Assembly: GCA_963717255.1 (NCBI GenBank)
Contig: CAVQVT010000006.1
Location: 310,001 to 374,000, forward strand
Reading direction: 5' to 3'
DNA length: 64,000 nucleotides
DNA from: CAIYQJ01 sp963717255
GTDB lineage: Bacteria; Chloroflexota; Limnocylindria; Limnocylindrales; CSP1-4
This document shows, in pieces, positions 39,107-48,900 of the stretch (positions are counted from its first letter, which is position 1; every line of letters starts with the position of its first letter). A program made the position numbers and the translations under genes. The notes beneath the pieces are model-generated. The model saw only the letters and a list, made by a program, of their open reading frames with translations. It had not been told where the DNA came from and made no database searches.

Positions 39107-40906
39107 ATGGCCGGAGCGGGCGGACCTCCTCCGGCGCCGGTGCCCGTGAAGGCGCCCGGCGGCGGACCTCTTCCGTGGGTCGCGGTCGGCCTGCTCGCCG
39201 CAGGGCTGATCGCGGTCGTCGGGATCGCGCTCGTCGGTCAGTCGGGCGGCGGACCCGGCTCGCCGGCGGCCGTCGGTGGGCCGACAGCCTCGACGGGAAT
39301 GCCCCCGCCTCGCGTGGCCGTGCCCGTCGGACCGGCGGCCACCTGCCCGCCCGGGACGGACCCCGACACGCCAGGGCCGGCCAGCCAGGCCCGGCCGCTC
39401 GGGGTGTCGGGCCTGGCATTCGACCGCCGTGCCGGCAGGTTGGTGGCCCTCGCGATCACCCGGTCCGGCGGCGTCGAGACCTGGTCGTTCGACGTGTGCA
39501 CGAACACCTGGACCCGCATGCACCCGGACCGGGAGCCCCCCGGGCCCTCCACCTTCGGCCAGCTCGTCTACGACGTCGACTCCGACGTGACGGTCGCGTC
39601 CGACGCGAACCGGATGTGGGCCTACGACCTCGAGGCCAACACGTGGACGGAGAAGGGCCCGTTCGCCCCCTTCGCCGATCCGCAGCGAGCGGGCCTGCGG
39701 TTCTACGACCCGGTCTCGGGCCTCGTCGTCGCCCTCGGGGACGACGGCGACGACGACACGCTCGGCCTGGAGCTGTGGGGCTACGCGGTCGAGACCGACA
39801 CATGGACCCCGATCGCGCTGGCGGCGCCGCTGACCATCGGACCCCACGACGAGGACTTCGCCTACGACGCCTCCGTCGACCGGCTGGTCGCCTACGCCAA
39901 CGCCTGGAAGCCCTGGGACGGGGATTGGCACTTCGGGGCCACGACCTGGCTCTTCGATCTCCGTACCGGGACCTGGTCGGGAGGAGGCGGAGCGGCGCCG
40001 GCGTTCTCCTACGGGTGGTGGGGGATCCAGCCCGCGATCGCCGACGACGAGGCGGCGGAGCGGACGGTGATGGTGGGCCAGGGCCATTCGGAGGCCTACG
40101 ACGCGGCCGCGGACCGCTGGGAGACCCTGTACGAGGACTCGCTCTCCGAGGACCCGCCGGGCGGGTGGTGCACCCGCCCGGAGTGCCGCGACGGGCGCCT
40201 CATCGTCTACGACGCGTCCAACGAGCGGCTCGTCGCCTTCGGGGGCCGGGTACGGACGTCGTGCATGGTGGAGGAGGCGGACGACATGTGGGCGTTCGAC
40301 ATGGCGACCCGCTCGTGGACGCTCGTCGTGCCCCCGACCGGGGTGCGGCGTCCCCTGATGGACCTGACCGTCGGCGCGGCGCCGGCACCTGCGGCCCCGG
40401 ACGAGTCGTCGTGGATCCGGCCGGCGACGGTGACGCTCCACGGCGGGCCGTTCTTCACGCGCGTCGCGGGCGTGGCGGACGAACCCTGGTCGAGCACGCC
40501 GCCCGTCGCCCCGGCGACCGTCGCGGACGGGCTCTTCCTGCCCGAGTGCCAGCCGTGGGCCGACGGCACCGTGTGGTGGGAGGAGACCACGAGCGACCCG
40601 TCGTCTCGGGCGTGGATCGAGATCGACCTCGGCGGCACCCACGCCATCGATGGGGCGGCGGTCCAGGCAGACACCAACGACGAGTACCGGCTCTCGTACC
40701 GGGACCCGGAGACGGCGCGATGGGTGCAGCTGTGGGACGTCCCGCTCGGGTGGGCCGGCGGCATGGCCACCCGGACGTACGAAGGGGAGGGGCGGTGGGG
40801 CTTCTGGCGGCCGGTCGTGACGGACGCGCTCCGGTTCGAGGCGACGAGCGGCGACGCGCAGTACTCGGTCTCCGAGATCGCCGTCTTCGGCGTGCCGGCG
40901 CCCTGA
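39107..40906 (+). CDS. Membrane-anchored kelch-like propeller protein with C-terminal discoidin domain
   Basis: The 599-residue protein has a signal-anchor at about residues 24-44 (WVAVGLLAAGLIAVVGIALV), a Pro/Gly-rich stalk, and repeated kelch-type strands (MWAYDLEANTWTEKG, LWGYAVETDTWTPI, TWLFDLRTGTWSG, MWAFDMATRSWTLV), consistent with a beta-propeller of five or six blades. The last 110 residues (WIEIDLGGTHAIDGAAVQAD through YSVSEIAVFG) look like an F5/8-type C discoidin domain. It probably binds glycans or ligands outside the cell. The gene lies behind copy 2 of the 74-nt leader. Confidence 0.8.
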   Translation: MAGAGGPPPAPVPVKAPGGGPLPWVAVGLLAAGLIAVVGIALVGQSGGGPGSPAAVGGPTASTGMPPPRVAVPVGPAATCPPGTDPDTPGPASQARPLGVSGLAFDRRAGRLVALAITRSGGVETWSFDVCTNTWTRMHPDREPPGPSTFGQLVYDVDSDVTVASDANRMWAYDLEANTWTEKGPFAPFADPQRAGLRFYDPVSGLVVALGDDGDDDTLGLELWGYAVETDTWTPIALAAPLTIGPHDEDFAYDASVDRLVAYANAWKPWDGDWHFGATTWLFDLRTGTWSGGGGAAPAFSYGWWGIQPAIADDEAAERTVMVGQGHSEAYDAAADRWETLYEDSLSEDPPGGWCTRPECRDGRLIVYDASNERLVAFGGRVRTSCMVEEADDMWAFDMATRSWTLVVPPTGVRRPLMDLTVGAAPAPAAPDESSWIRPATVTLHGGPFFTRVAGVADEPWSSTPPVAPATVADGLFLPECQPWADGTVWWEETTSDPSSRAWIEIDLGGTHAIDGAAVQADTNDEYRLSYRDPETARWVQLWDVPLGWAGGMATRTYEGEGRWGFWRPVVTDALRFEATSGDAQYSVSEIAVFGVPAP

Positions 40907-40982
40907 CCAGGCGGGACGTGTCACCGCGCGGTCCGTTCGCTCGGGGGGTCGCGGTCCTCGTTGCGGCCGCCGATCGCCGGAG

Positions 40983-40988
40983 TACTGT
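40983..40988 (+). promoter_or_regulatory. -10 box TACTGT of a leaderless gene
   Basis: Seven nt before the ATG at 40996. Confidence 0.5.
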
Positions 40989-40995
40989 GTGAACC

Positions 40996-41268
40996 ATGAA
41001 AGGTGACCGCGTCGAGGCAGTCGTCGACACCGGGCAGGGCGTGCAGACGTTCGACATCGTCGCCACGCGCGCCGGTCGTCGCATCGAGGTCGTGACGTCC
41101 CGCGGAGTGGTGGAGGTGCGCGAGGTGACGCGGACCGGTGTGCCGGTCCGCACGGGCCGCTTCATGACCAGCCGCCTCATCGCGCTCGTCGAGCATCCGG
41201 CGATCGATGAGCGTGGTCGCGTCGAGGTGACGACGCGACACCGTCTCGAGGCGCGCGACCACCGCTGA
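40996..41268 (+). CDS. Hypothetical small basic protein, 90 aa
   Basis: A beta-rich 90-residue protein (VEAVVDTGQGVQTFDIVATR, RIEVVTSRGVVEVREV) with many Arg and Val residues and no membrane span. No family recognised. The start is supported by a TACTGT box 7 nt upstream of ATG. Confidence 0.6.
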   Translation: MKGDRVEAVVDTGQGVQTFDIVATRAGRRIEVVTSRGVVEVREVTRTGVPVRTGRFMTSRLIALVEHPAIDERGRVEVTTRHRLEARDHR

Positions 41269-41423
41269 TCGGCCCGTCGGGTCGCGGTGACGATCGTGCT
41301 CCCCGGGCCGGCCCCGGGCCGCGCAGGCGGAGGCCGCCGCGAGCGGTCGTCCGCGAGGGGTGGCCCGAACGGGTAGGTCCGCGCACGGACCATCGGGTGG
41401 CTGGCGGGCGCGCGTCGACGCCC

Positions 41424-41429
41424 TAGCGT
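41424..41429 (+). promoter_or_regulatory. Putative -10 box TAGCGT
   Basis: Predicts a transcript from about 41436 with about 108 nt of leader ahead of the gene at 41544. Confidence 0.35.
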
Positions 41430-41543
41430 GATGGTGCGACCGAGCACCGGGATCCGGGGCCGGTCGGCATGGGGGCCCGAGCTCGAGATGAGAGTGTCGG
41501 AGCACACCGGAACGCGGGTCGGACGCCGCCGGAGGACAGGGCC

Positions 41544-42182
41544 ATGAGTCGCGGGCTGCGTCAGCGCCTGCGCCTGGTCTTCGGTGCAGCGCGGGCCGGT
41601 TCCGCCCACGGCGAGGGCGGCGCCGACCGGTCCGAATGGCCGTGGGTGCAGTTCGTGGCGTTCACCGAGCATCGCCGCATCTCCGGGCGCATCCAGCTCG
41701 ACGGCGACCGGCTGAGCGACACTCTCAACGGCCACCTGGAGTACCAGCTGTGCGACGTGCTGGTCGAGGATCTCGCGGACGGCCACTGCGTCCATGCGGA
41801 CGAGGTGGTGCTCGCGCAGGACGAGCTCCTCGCCGTGCTGACGGACGGCCCCCGCGGCGACCCCGCACGGCGGGTCCGCACGCTCCCCCACGAGGTCACC
41901 TTCAAGGCCGGTCCCTACCTGATCCGCGGCAACCTCCACGCCGCCCCGGGGATCGATCCGCTCGCCTCGGCGAGGCGCCGGCGGCCGATGATCCCGCTCT
42001 CCGACGCATGGATCGAGTTCCGGGCGGGCGACGCGTCGATGGGTTCCGTGATCGGAACGGTCGTGGTGAACCGGGCGACGGCCGACTGGGTCCAGGCGGG
42101 CTTCGCTCCTCCCAGTGCCCTCGCATGCCTGGAGCCCGTCCGCGTCGCCGTCCCGAGCACGGCGCCTTCGTCGGGCCCGTAG
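41544..42182 (+). CDS. Hypothetical protein, 212 aa
   Basis: A soluble mixed alpha/beta protein (WVQFVAFTEHRRISGRIQLD, LEYQLCDVLVEDLADGHCV, LPHEVTFKAGPYLIRGNLHA, WIEFRAGDASMGSVIGTVVV). No family recognised; the repeated short beta strands resemble a small barrel or ligand-binding domain. The ATG follows GGAGG with 8-nt spacing. Confidence 0.65.
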   Translation: MSRGLRQRLRLVFGAARAGSAHGEGGADRSEWPWVQFVAFTEHRRISGRIQLDGDRLSDTLNGHLEYQLCDVLVEDLADGHCVHADEVVLAQDELLAVLTDGPRGDPARRVRTLPHEVTFKAGPYLIRGNLHAAPGIDPLASARRRRPMIPLSDAWIEFRAGDASMGSVIGTVVVNRATADWVQAGFAPPSALACLEPVRVAVPSTAPSSGP

Positions 42183-42214
42183 CTGCCCCCGGGCCCCATC
42201 CTCGCCTGGCGCTG

Positions 42215-43384
42215 CTACCGCCAGAGCGGCCCGTACGGGTGCTCGGGCTCGATCGGCCGGCCGGCCGCGAAGCGGTCGAGCGAGAACGCCGAGATGTCGA
42301 CCGTGCGCGCGGCGCCGTCCAGGATGAGCTCGGAGAGGCAGAGGCCGACCGCCGGCGCGGTCTTGAACCCGGTCCCGGAGTGCCCGCAATCGAGGTAGAA
42401 GCCGTCGGGCCCGGCCGGGCCGAGGAGCGCGTGCTGGTCGGGCGTGATCCCGTCCTGGCCGCCGTGCGCGTTCCGCAGGGTCCCTGCCTCCATCCAGGGA
42501 AGCCGGGCGCAGATCGCGTCCACCATCGCCCCCAGCGTCGCCGCCGACAGCTCCTCCTGGGGTCGGTCGGGCGATCCGCCGATCGTGTTGCCCGACTCGA
42601 GCCCGACGAGCATGAGGTCACGACCCTCCGGCCGGAAGTAGACCTCGTGTGCCTGGTCGATGACGATCGGGAAGCGGCCGTCGCGCCCGCCGGGCAGCCC
42701 GAAGTACGCCGTGTCGTGGCGCCACGGCTCGACGGGGACCTCCACGCCCGCGCTCGCGGCGACCTCCGCCGCCCAGGCCCCCGCCGCGTCGACGGCGACC
42801 GGGGTCGCGATCCGCCCCTTGTCCGACTCCACGGCCACGACGCGGTCTCCCTCGACGATCACCCGTGCCTGCGCCCCGCCCACATACCGCGCGCCGTCGC
42901 GTCGGGCAGCAGCGAGGAAGCCGGACGCGGTGGCCGTCGGGTCCGCGTACCCCGAGAGCGGTTCGTAGGCCGCGACCTCGACGTCGTCGGTCACGACGCC
43001 CGGGAGCAGTCGTGCGACCTCGTCCTGGCCGATGAGCGAGGCGTCGATCCCCACGGATCGGTGCATCGCCACGTTCGCGCGGAGCGCGTCGGCCAGCGAC
43101 GGCGGGACCAGCTGGACGAAGCCCGTGTGGACGAAGTCGCACGAGCCCTCGCCGACCTGCCCTGCCCAGTCGCGGAAGTAGGGGAGGGAGGCCCACGCGA
43201 GCCGGGACTCGGCCTCGACGTCGTAGTGCATCCGGACGAAGCCCGACGACCGGCCGGTCGCCCCGGCCGCGACGCTCGACCGCTCGATGACGACCACGGC
43301 CGCGCCGCGCCGCGCGAGGTGGAACGCGAGGCTCGCGCCCTGCACGCCCGCGCCGATGACGACGACGTCGGCCGTCTCGCTCAC
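42215..43384 (-). CDS. FAD-dependent amino-acid/sarcosine oxidase-type oxidoreductase (DAO family)
   Basis: The 389-residue flavoprotein has the dinucleotide fold VVVIGAGVQGASLAFHLARR, RSSGFVRMHY, and the C-terminal FAD-contact segment FYLDCGHSGTGFKTAPAVG. It oxidises secondary amines or amino acids; the exact substrate (sarcosine, glycine or similar) is unknown. The GTG has GGGAGGGC 6 nt upstream and begins one base after the stop of the membrane-protein gene, so the two are coupled. Confidence 0.9.
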   Translation of the reverse strand: MSETADVVVIGAGVQGASLAFHLARRGAAVVVIERSSVAAGATGRSSGFVRMHYDVEAESRLAWASLPYFRDWAGQVGEGSCDFVHTGFVQLVPPSLADALRANVAMHRSVGIDASLIGQDEVARLLPGVVTDDVEVAAYEPLSGYADPTATASGFLAAARRDGARYVGGAQARVIVEGDRVVAVESDKGRIATPVAVDAAGAWAAEVAASAGVEVPVEPWRHDTAYFGLPGGRDGRFPIVIDQAHEVYFRPEGRDLMLVGLESGNTIGGSPDRPQEELSAATLGAMVDAICARLPWMEAGTLRNAHGGQDGITPDQHALLGPAGPDGFYLDCGHSGTGFKTAPAVGLCLSELILDGAARTVDISAFSLDRFAAGRPIEPEHPYGPLWR

Positions 43385-43385
43385 G

Positions 43386-44570
43386 TCACAGCCCTCCCGA
43401 CACATGCGTCACGACGAGGGCGTCCGCCGACCCCGCGTCATCCTCGTGCCCGGCCTCCGACCCGCGATGGGCGCCGTGGGCCGGATCCGCGTGCCTGGGC
43501 GGGTGTCGCGCGTCGAGCCGGTCGGCGAAGTCGACGAGCAGTCCCAGGAGCACGAGCTGCTGGACCACGGACGCCACCGCGCCGAACTGCTCGACATAGA
43601 AGGTGAGCAGGCCGCCGGCGACCAGGTCCACGAGGACGGCCGCGGTCGCGATCCGGGCTCCCGTCCGGTCGCGCCGCGTGATGATCATGACTGCCGCCAC
43701 CCCGTTCGCGGCGCCCACCCCGACGGCCACCAGCAGGGCGAGCATCGCCCAGATCGACTCCTCCGGCACCTGGACGGGGCCGGTCGGGACCGGCAGGTTG
43801 AGCGGGTCGCCGACCCACAGCACGTCGAGCAGGAGGATCGCGGCGAAGACCGCCGTGAGCGCGGACCACAGCAGGCCCAGGACGATGAGGACCCGCTCGA
43901 CGCGGGTGGGCAGCCATCGCTCCAGCGTCTCGCGGGCCCGGCCGCTCGCGATCCATCCGGGCGGGACGAGCAGCGACTCCATCTCGGCCGAGGTGAGGAT
44001 GGCCGCCTGCCGCTCGGCGATCATCGCGACGGACGGGTCGTGCGACCGCCGGGCGTGCGAAAGGCGCGTGACGACCCGGTCGCGGTCCTTCTCGTTGAGC
44101 CGTCCCTCGAGGCCGGCGCCGACGGCCTCGGCCGCCGCCTGCATCGCGTCGAATGACGACCCGGAGCGGCGCCGCCGGATGGCCAGCCAGAGGCCGGTGA
44201 GCAGCACCAGGGAGCCGTAGATGAGCGGGGCCGCGGGCGCGAAGAAGTAGTCGTTCTCTTCCGTGATGAACTTCCCGACCTCGTCGATGAACAGCCCGAC
44301 CCCCACGCCCGCCGCGAGTGCCGAGAGGAGGAGGACGCGCCGGCCGACGAAGAGGAGTGGGAGGACGACCGCGATGATGAGGAGGAGCCCGCCCCAGAGC
44401 ATGTGCGCGACGTGGAGCCCGCCGCCGCCCACCTTCGGGTAGCCGGTGACCTGGAGGAACCAGCGGACGCCGGCGACGGTGAGCGCGAAGGCGGCGATGG
44501 TCACGAACAGGTAGCGCTCGGCCTGGTCCCGACGAGCCCCCAGCCACGGTCTGCGCACGAGATCCCCCAC
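43386..44570 (-). CDS. Hypothetical membrane protein with eight predicted spans
   Basis: The 394-residue protein has about four spans (residues 19-150), a cytoplasmic helical region (150-230, DRDRVVTRLSHARRSHDPSV) and about four more spans (235-365), with a His-rich tail. No family recognised. It precedes the DAO oxidoreductase by one base, suggesting a membrane-associated partner. A TACCAT box at 44598-44603 may start its transcript about 20 nt upstream of the GTG. Confidence 0.7.
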   Translation of the reverse strand: MGDLVRRPWLGARRDQAERYLFVTIAAFALTVAGVRWFLQVTGYPKVGGGGLHVAHMLWGGLLLIIAVVLPLLFVGRRVLLLSALAAGVGVGLFIDEVGKFITEENDYFFAPAAPLIYGSLVLLTGLWLAIRRRRSGSSFDAMQAAAEAVGAGLEGRLNEKDRDRVVTRLSHARRSHDPSVAMIAERQAAILTSAEMESLLVPPGWIASGRARETLERWLPTRVERVLIVLGLLWSALTAVFAAILLLDVLWVGDPLNLPVPTGPVQVPEESIWAMLALLVAVGVGAANGVAAVMIITRRDRTGARIATAAVLVDLVAGGLLTFYVEQFGAVASVVQQLVLLGLLVDFADRLDARHPPRHADPAHGAHRGSEAGHEDDAGSADALVVTHVSGGL

Positions 44571-44597
44571 GCTGTCGCCGGTCCGTCCGGCCGCGCG

Positions 44598-44603
44598 ATG
44601 GTA
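44598..44603 (-). promoter_or_regulatory. Putative -10 box TACCAT
   Basis: Transcript would start near 44591, leaving about 20 nt before the GTG at 44570; it diverges from the carA promoter. Confidence 0.4.
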
Positions 44604-44640
44604 GCGCCTCGGGCAGGGCCGGGGAGGACGGCCGCCGTGC

Positions 44641-44646
44641 TACGCT
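44641..44646 (+). promoter_or_regulatory. -10 box TACGCT for the carAB transcript
   Basis: Predicts a start near 44653, just before the PyrR-type hairpin. Confidence 0.45.
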
Positions 44647-44663
44647 TCGCCGGTCCCCTTGAG

Positions 44664-44683
44664 GCCGGTCCGGAGAGGCCGGC
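44664..44683 (+). ncRNA. PyrR-binding hairpin in the carA leader
   Basis: GCCGGTC (44664-44670) pairs with GGCCGGC (44677-44683) around the hexaloop CGGAGA, which fits the PyrR binding-loop consensus CNGNGA; 12 of 14 positions of ARUCCNGNGAGGYU match and the two differences form a G-C pair. The hairpin lies near the predicted 5' end of the carAB mRNA and about 22 nt before a strong Shine-Dalgarno sequence. No pyrR gene is in the window. Confidence 0.65.
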
Positions 44684-44722
44684 GGACCGGTCCCGTGAGG
44701 CCGGGAAGGAGGCGCCCGTACC

Positions 44723-44800
44723 GTGTCCTGCCATCTCCGCCGGTCCCTCCCCGGGGCGCCGGCGCCCGCCCCGCAGGCCCCGCCCGCCAGCCCCGCATGA
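44723..44800 (+). CDS. carA leader ORF, 25 codons
   Basis: A GTG with a strong AAGGAGG (44706-44712, 10-nt spacing) opens a 25-codon Pro/Ala/Arg-rich ORF (start VSCHLRRSLPGAPAP) whose TGA overlaps the carA ATG as ATGA. carA has no Shine-Dalgarno of its own, so its translation probably depends on coupling to this ORF. Together with the PyrR hairpin upstream this suggests uridylate-dependent control of translation. Confidence 0.5.
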   Translation: MSCHLRRSLPGAPAPAPQAPPASPA

Positions 44801-45954
44801 TCGCGCCCCCGCTCCCCGATCCCGGCTCCGTCGTCGACGCTCGCGTCGGCGACGCGGGTCCGGCGCTCCTGGCGCTCGCCGATGGGACCGTCTTCGCCGG
44901 CCGGGCGTTCGGTGCGCCCGTCGCGGCCGGCGGCGACCTCGTGGTGAACACCAGCCAGACCGGCTACCAGGAGGTCTGCACGGACCCGTCGTACGCCGGC
45001 CAGGTCGTGGTCATGACGTACCCGCTCATCGGGAACCACGGACGCCTCATCGCCGACGATCAGTCCGAGCGGCCGTGGCTCCGGGCCCTCGTCGTGGCGA
45101 ACGCGACGGCCGCGGTGGTGGACGACGCCGCCCAGATCGCCGCGCTCCTGCGCGGGCAGGGCATCCCCGCGATCGCCGGCGTGGACACGCGCGCGCTCGC
45201 ACGGCACCTCCGCACGCACGGGTCGATCCGGGCGATCGTCACCGCGCCCGGCGAGACGGACCCGGCGGCGGCCGTCGCGGCCGCACGTGCCGTCCCCCGG
45301 TGGGAGGACCAGGACTTCGTGAGCCTCGTCTCGCCGGGCGCGCCGCGGGACGTCGGCGACGTGGCGGAGGGCGGTCCGCTGGTCGCGATCGTGGACCTGG
45401 GCCTGAAGTCGAGCATCGTCCGCAACCTCCGCGCCCGCGGCGCGCGCGTCCGCGTCCTGCCCCACACGGCGACGGCCGCCGACATCCTGGGGTCCGAGGT
45501 CCACGGCGTCGTCCTGTCGCCCGGTCCGGGCGACCCGGCCCGTCTCGACGGCCAGGTGGCCCTCGCGCGCGCCGTCATCGAGGACGGGCGGCCGCTCCTC
45601 GGCATCTGCCTGGGCCACCAGATCGTGGGGCGCGCCGCGGGCGCGGAGACCCGGCGGCTGCGGTTCGGACACCACGGGGCGAACCATCCCGTCCGCGACG
45701 AGACCCGCGGCACGGTCCAGGTGACGGCGCAGAACCACGAGGTCACCGTGGACGCCGCGACCCTGCCGCCCGGCAGCGGGTTCGTCGTGAGCCAGGTGAA
45801 CCTCAACGACGGGTCGGTCGAGGGGCTTCGCCATGCGACGCTGCCGATCGAGACCGTGCAGTACCACCCGGAGGGAGCACCCGGCCCGCTCGATGCACTC
45901 GAGGTCTTCGACCGGTTCGTCGCGGCCGCGCGCGAACACGCGGGGCGCGCATGA
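44797..45954 (+). CDS. carA: Carbamoyl-phosphate synthase small (glutaminase) subunit
   Basis: The 385-residue subunit hydrolyses glutamine and supplies ammonia to CarB for pyrimidine and arginine synthesis. It has the CarA-specific N-terminal domain (ALADGTVFAGRAFGA, TSQTGYQEVCTDPSYAGQVV) and a class I glutaminase domain with nucleophile Cys271 in LLGICLGHQIVG and H357-P-E in QYHPEG. ATG 44797 is the first start giving the family length. It overlaps carB by ATGA. Confidence 0.96.
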   Translation: MIAPPLPDPGSVVDARVGDAGPALLALADGTVFAGRAFGAPVAAGGDLVVNTSQTGYQEVCTDPSYAGQVVVMTYPLIGNHGRLIADDQSERPWLRALVVANATAAVVDDAAQIAALLRGQGIPAIAGVDTRALARHLRTHGSIRAIVTAPGETDPAAAVAAARAVPRWEDQDFVSLVSPGAPRDVGDVAEGGPLVAIVDLGLKSSIVRNLRARGARVRVLPHTATAADILGSEVHGVVLSPGPGDPARLDGQVALARAVIEDGRPLLGICLGHQIVGRAAGAETRRLRFGHHGANHPVRDETRGTVQVTAQNHEVTVDAATLPPGSGFVVSQVNLNDGSVEGLRHATLPIETVQYHPEGAPGPLDALEVFDRFVAAAREHAGRA

Positions 45955-48900
45955 GCGGACGCGCGCCCGCGGCCGCGGGCGGCGTCCGCGCCCGTCCGCG
46001 GCCCGCCTCCGTCCTCATCCTCGGCTCCGGGCCGGTCGTCATCGGCCAGGCCGCCGAGTTCGATTACGCGGGGACGCAGGCGTGCCGCGCCCTCCGCGCC
46101 GAGGGCGTCCGGACCGTGCTGGTGAACTCGAACCCGGCGACGATCATGACGGACCCGACCGTCGCCGACGCCGTCTACCTGGAGCCGTTGACGGTCGAGA
46201 CCGTCGAGGCGGTCATCGCCCGGGAGAAGCCGGATGGGCTCCTCGCCGGCCTCGGGGGTCAGACGGCGCTGAACCTCGCCGTCGCCCTCGCCCGGGCGGG
46301 CGTCCTGGAGCGCCATGGGGTCCGCCTCCTGGGGACGCCGCTCGAGGCGATCGAGATGGCCGAGGACCGCGAGCTCTTCCGCGACCTCCTCGACCGGCTC
46401 GGCCAGCCGTATGCGCCCTCGGCCATCGTCGGGGGCTCCACGGACGCCGAGCGCAGCGCATCGGCCGACGCCGCACTGGCCGAGATCGGCCTGCCGGCGA
46501 TCGTCCGACCCGCCTTCACGCTGGGGGGCACGGGAGGCGGGATCGTCGGGACCGCGGACGCCTACCGGGAGCGGGTCCGGTCCGGGCTCCGCGCCAGTCC
46601 CATCGGCCAGGCGATGGTGGAGCGGTGCCTGGTCGGCTGGCAGGAGATCGAGTACGAGGTCATGCGCGACGCCGAGGACACGTGCATCGCCGTCTGCTCG
46701 ATGGAGAACGTGGACCCGCTGGGCGTCCACACCGGCGACTCGATCGTCGTGGCCCCCGTCCAGACGCTCCCCGACCAGGTGCACCAGCGCCTCCGGAGCG
46801 CGGCGCTCGCGATCATCCGGGCGCTCGGCGTGGAGGGCGGCTGCAACGTCCAGTTCGCGCTGTCGCCCGACCACGCGGAGTACGCCGTCATCGAGGTGAA
46901 CCCGCGCGTCAGCCGCTCATCGGCGCTCGCGTCGAAGGCGACCGGCTACCCGATCGCCCGCGTGGCGGCGCAGATCGCGGCCGGCCGGACCCTCGCGGAG
47001 ATCCCGAACGTGGTGACGGGCACGACGGTCGCCGCCTTCGAGCCCGCCCTCGATTACGTCGTCGTGAAGCTGCCGCGGTTCCCGTTCGACAAGTTCCCCC
47101 GCGCCGACCGCACGCTCGGGAGCCAGATGAAGGCGACCGGCGAGGTGATGGCGATCGACCGGACCTTCGGCGCGGCGCTGAACAAGGCGCTCCGCGGGCT
47201 GGAGCAGGCGGGATCGGGCCCCCTCGCCGAGGAGCCCGAGTGGCAGCCGACGCTCGCGTACCTGTCGGCGGTGCTGGGGCACGCGGGCGCCGCGGAGCGC
47301 GGGGGCGCCGTCGAGATCGCGGGCGCCGCCCCGGCCGCGATGGCCCCGGATCCTTTCGCCGATCTCCCCGACGACGACGAGCCGATCCGCTGGACCGGCG
47401 AGTCGGGGGAGGCCTGCGAGTCCACGCGCCACGCAGAGCGGGCAGCCGCCCCGATCGTCCTCCGGCGGTTCCTCGCGCCCGCCGACGACCGCCTGTGGCG
47501 GATCCTCGCGCTCCTGCGACGCGGCGTGCCGCAGGCCGAGGTCGCCGCCGCGACCGGGATCGCCGACTGGTTCCTCGCGGAGATCGGGCGGCTCGTCGCG
47601 CTGGAGGGTCGCGTCCGCGCGATGGGCGCCCGTCTCGCCGACGCGGCGGACCCGGAGGCCGCCACGCTCCTGGCGACCGTGAAGCGCGCGGCGTTCGGAG
47701 ACCGCGACCTCGCCCTCCTCGCCGGCGTGGAGACGGGTGCCGTGATGGCAGCGCGTCACGCCCTGGGCCTCGTGCCGGGGTACGCGATGGTGGACACGTG
47801 CGCGGCGGAGTTCGCCGCCGAGACCCCGTACTTCTACGCGACGTACGCGGCGGCCGGATCGCCGCCCGAGGCGCCTCCGGTCCCGCGGCCGGCGGCGCTC
47901 GTCATCGGGTCCGGGCCGGTCCGGATCGGGCAGGGGATCGAGTTCGACTACTGCGCCGTGCACGCGGCCGAGACGCTCCGCCGGGCCGGCTGGTCGGCCG
48001 TCCTCGTGAACTCGAACCCGGAGACGGTCTCGACCGACTTCGACGCCTCCACGCGCCTCTACTTCGAGCCGCTCGACCCGGAGTCGGTGGCCGAGGTGGT
48101 CGCGGCCGAGTCACCACCCGGATCCGACCCACTCCCGGTGCTCGTCCAGTTCGGCGGGCAGACCCCGCTGAACCTCGCGGGGCCCCTCGCGGAGGCAGGC
48201 GTGCCTCTCCTGGGCGCCGACCTGGAGGCGATCGACCAGGCGGAGGAGCGGACGCGGTTCGCGGCGCTGCTCGACCGCCTGGGGATCCCGCAGCCGGAGG
48301 GCGGGATGGCGCACTCGATCGACGAGGCGCTGACGATCGCCGACCGGATCGGCTACCCGGTCATCGTCCGCCCGTCGTTCGTCATCGGCGGCCTGGCGAT
48401 CGACTTCAGCTACTCGCCAGACGACCTCGTCCGGCAGCTCGCGGCGGCGACCGTCGTGGACCCTGACCGGCCGGTGCGCATCGACCGCTACCTCGAGGGC
48501 GTCGAGGTGGACGTGGACGCCGTCTCCGACGGCGAGGCCGTCCTCATCCCCGGGATGCTCGAGCACCTCGAGCGCGCCGGCGTGCACTCGGGCGATTCGA
48601 TCGGGGTCTTCCCCCCGCAGACCGTCTCCGAGGGCGACCGCGACCTCATCGCCGTCACGATGGCGCGCATCGTCCGGGCGCTCGGAGCCCACGGTCTCGT
48701 GAACGCGCAGTTCATCGTGCGCGAGGACGGCGTGTACCTCATCGAGGTGAACCCGCGCGCCAGCCGGACCGTCCCGTTCATCTCGAAGGTCACGGGCGTC
48801 CCGATGGTCGAGCTGGCGGTGAAGGTGGCCCTTGGGGCGACCCTCGACGAGCTCGGATGGGGCGACGGCGTCCTCCCCGCCCCGGCGTTCGTCGCGGTCA

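Noticed and set aside
44403..45950. Extension of the carB frame upstream across carA
   Set aside because: CarB homology begins at the ATG at 45951 that overlaps the carA stop; carA is a clear gene in another frame.
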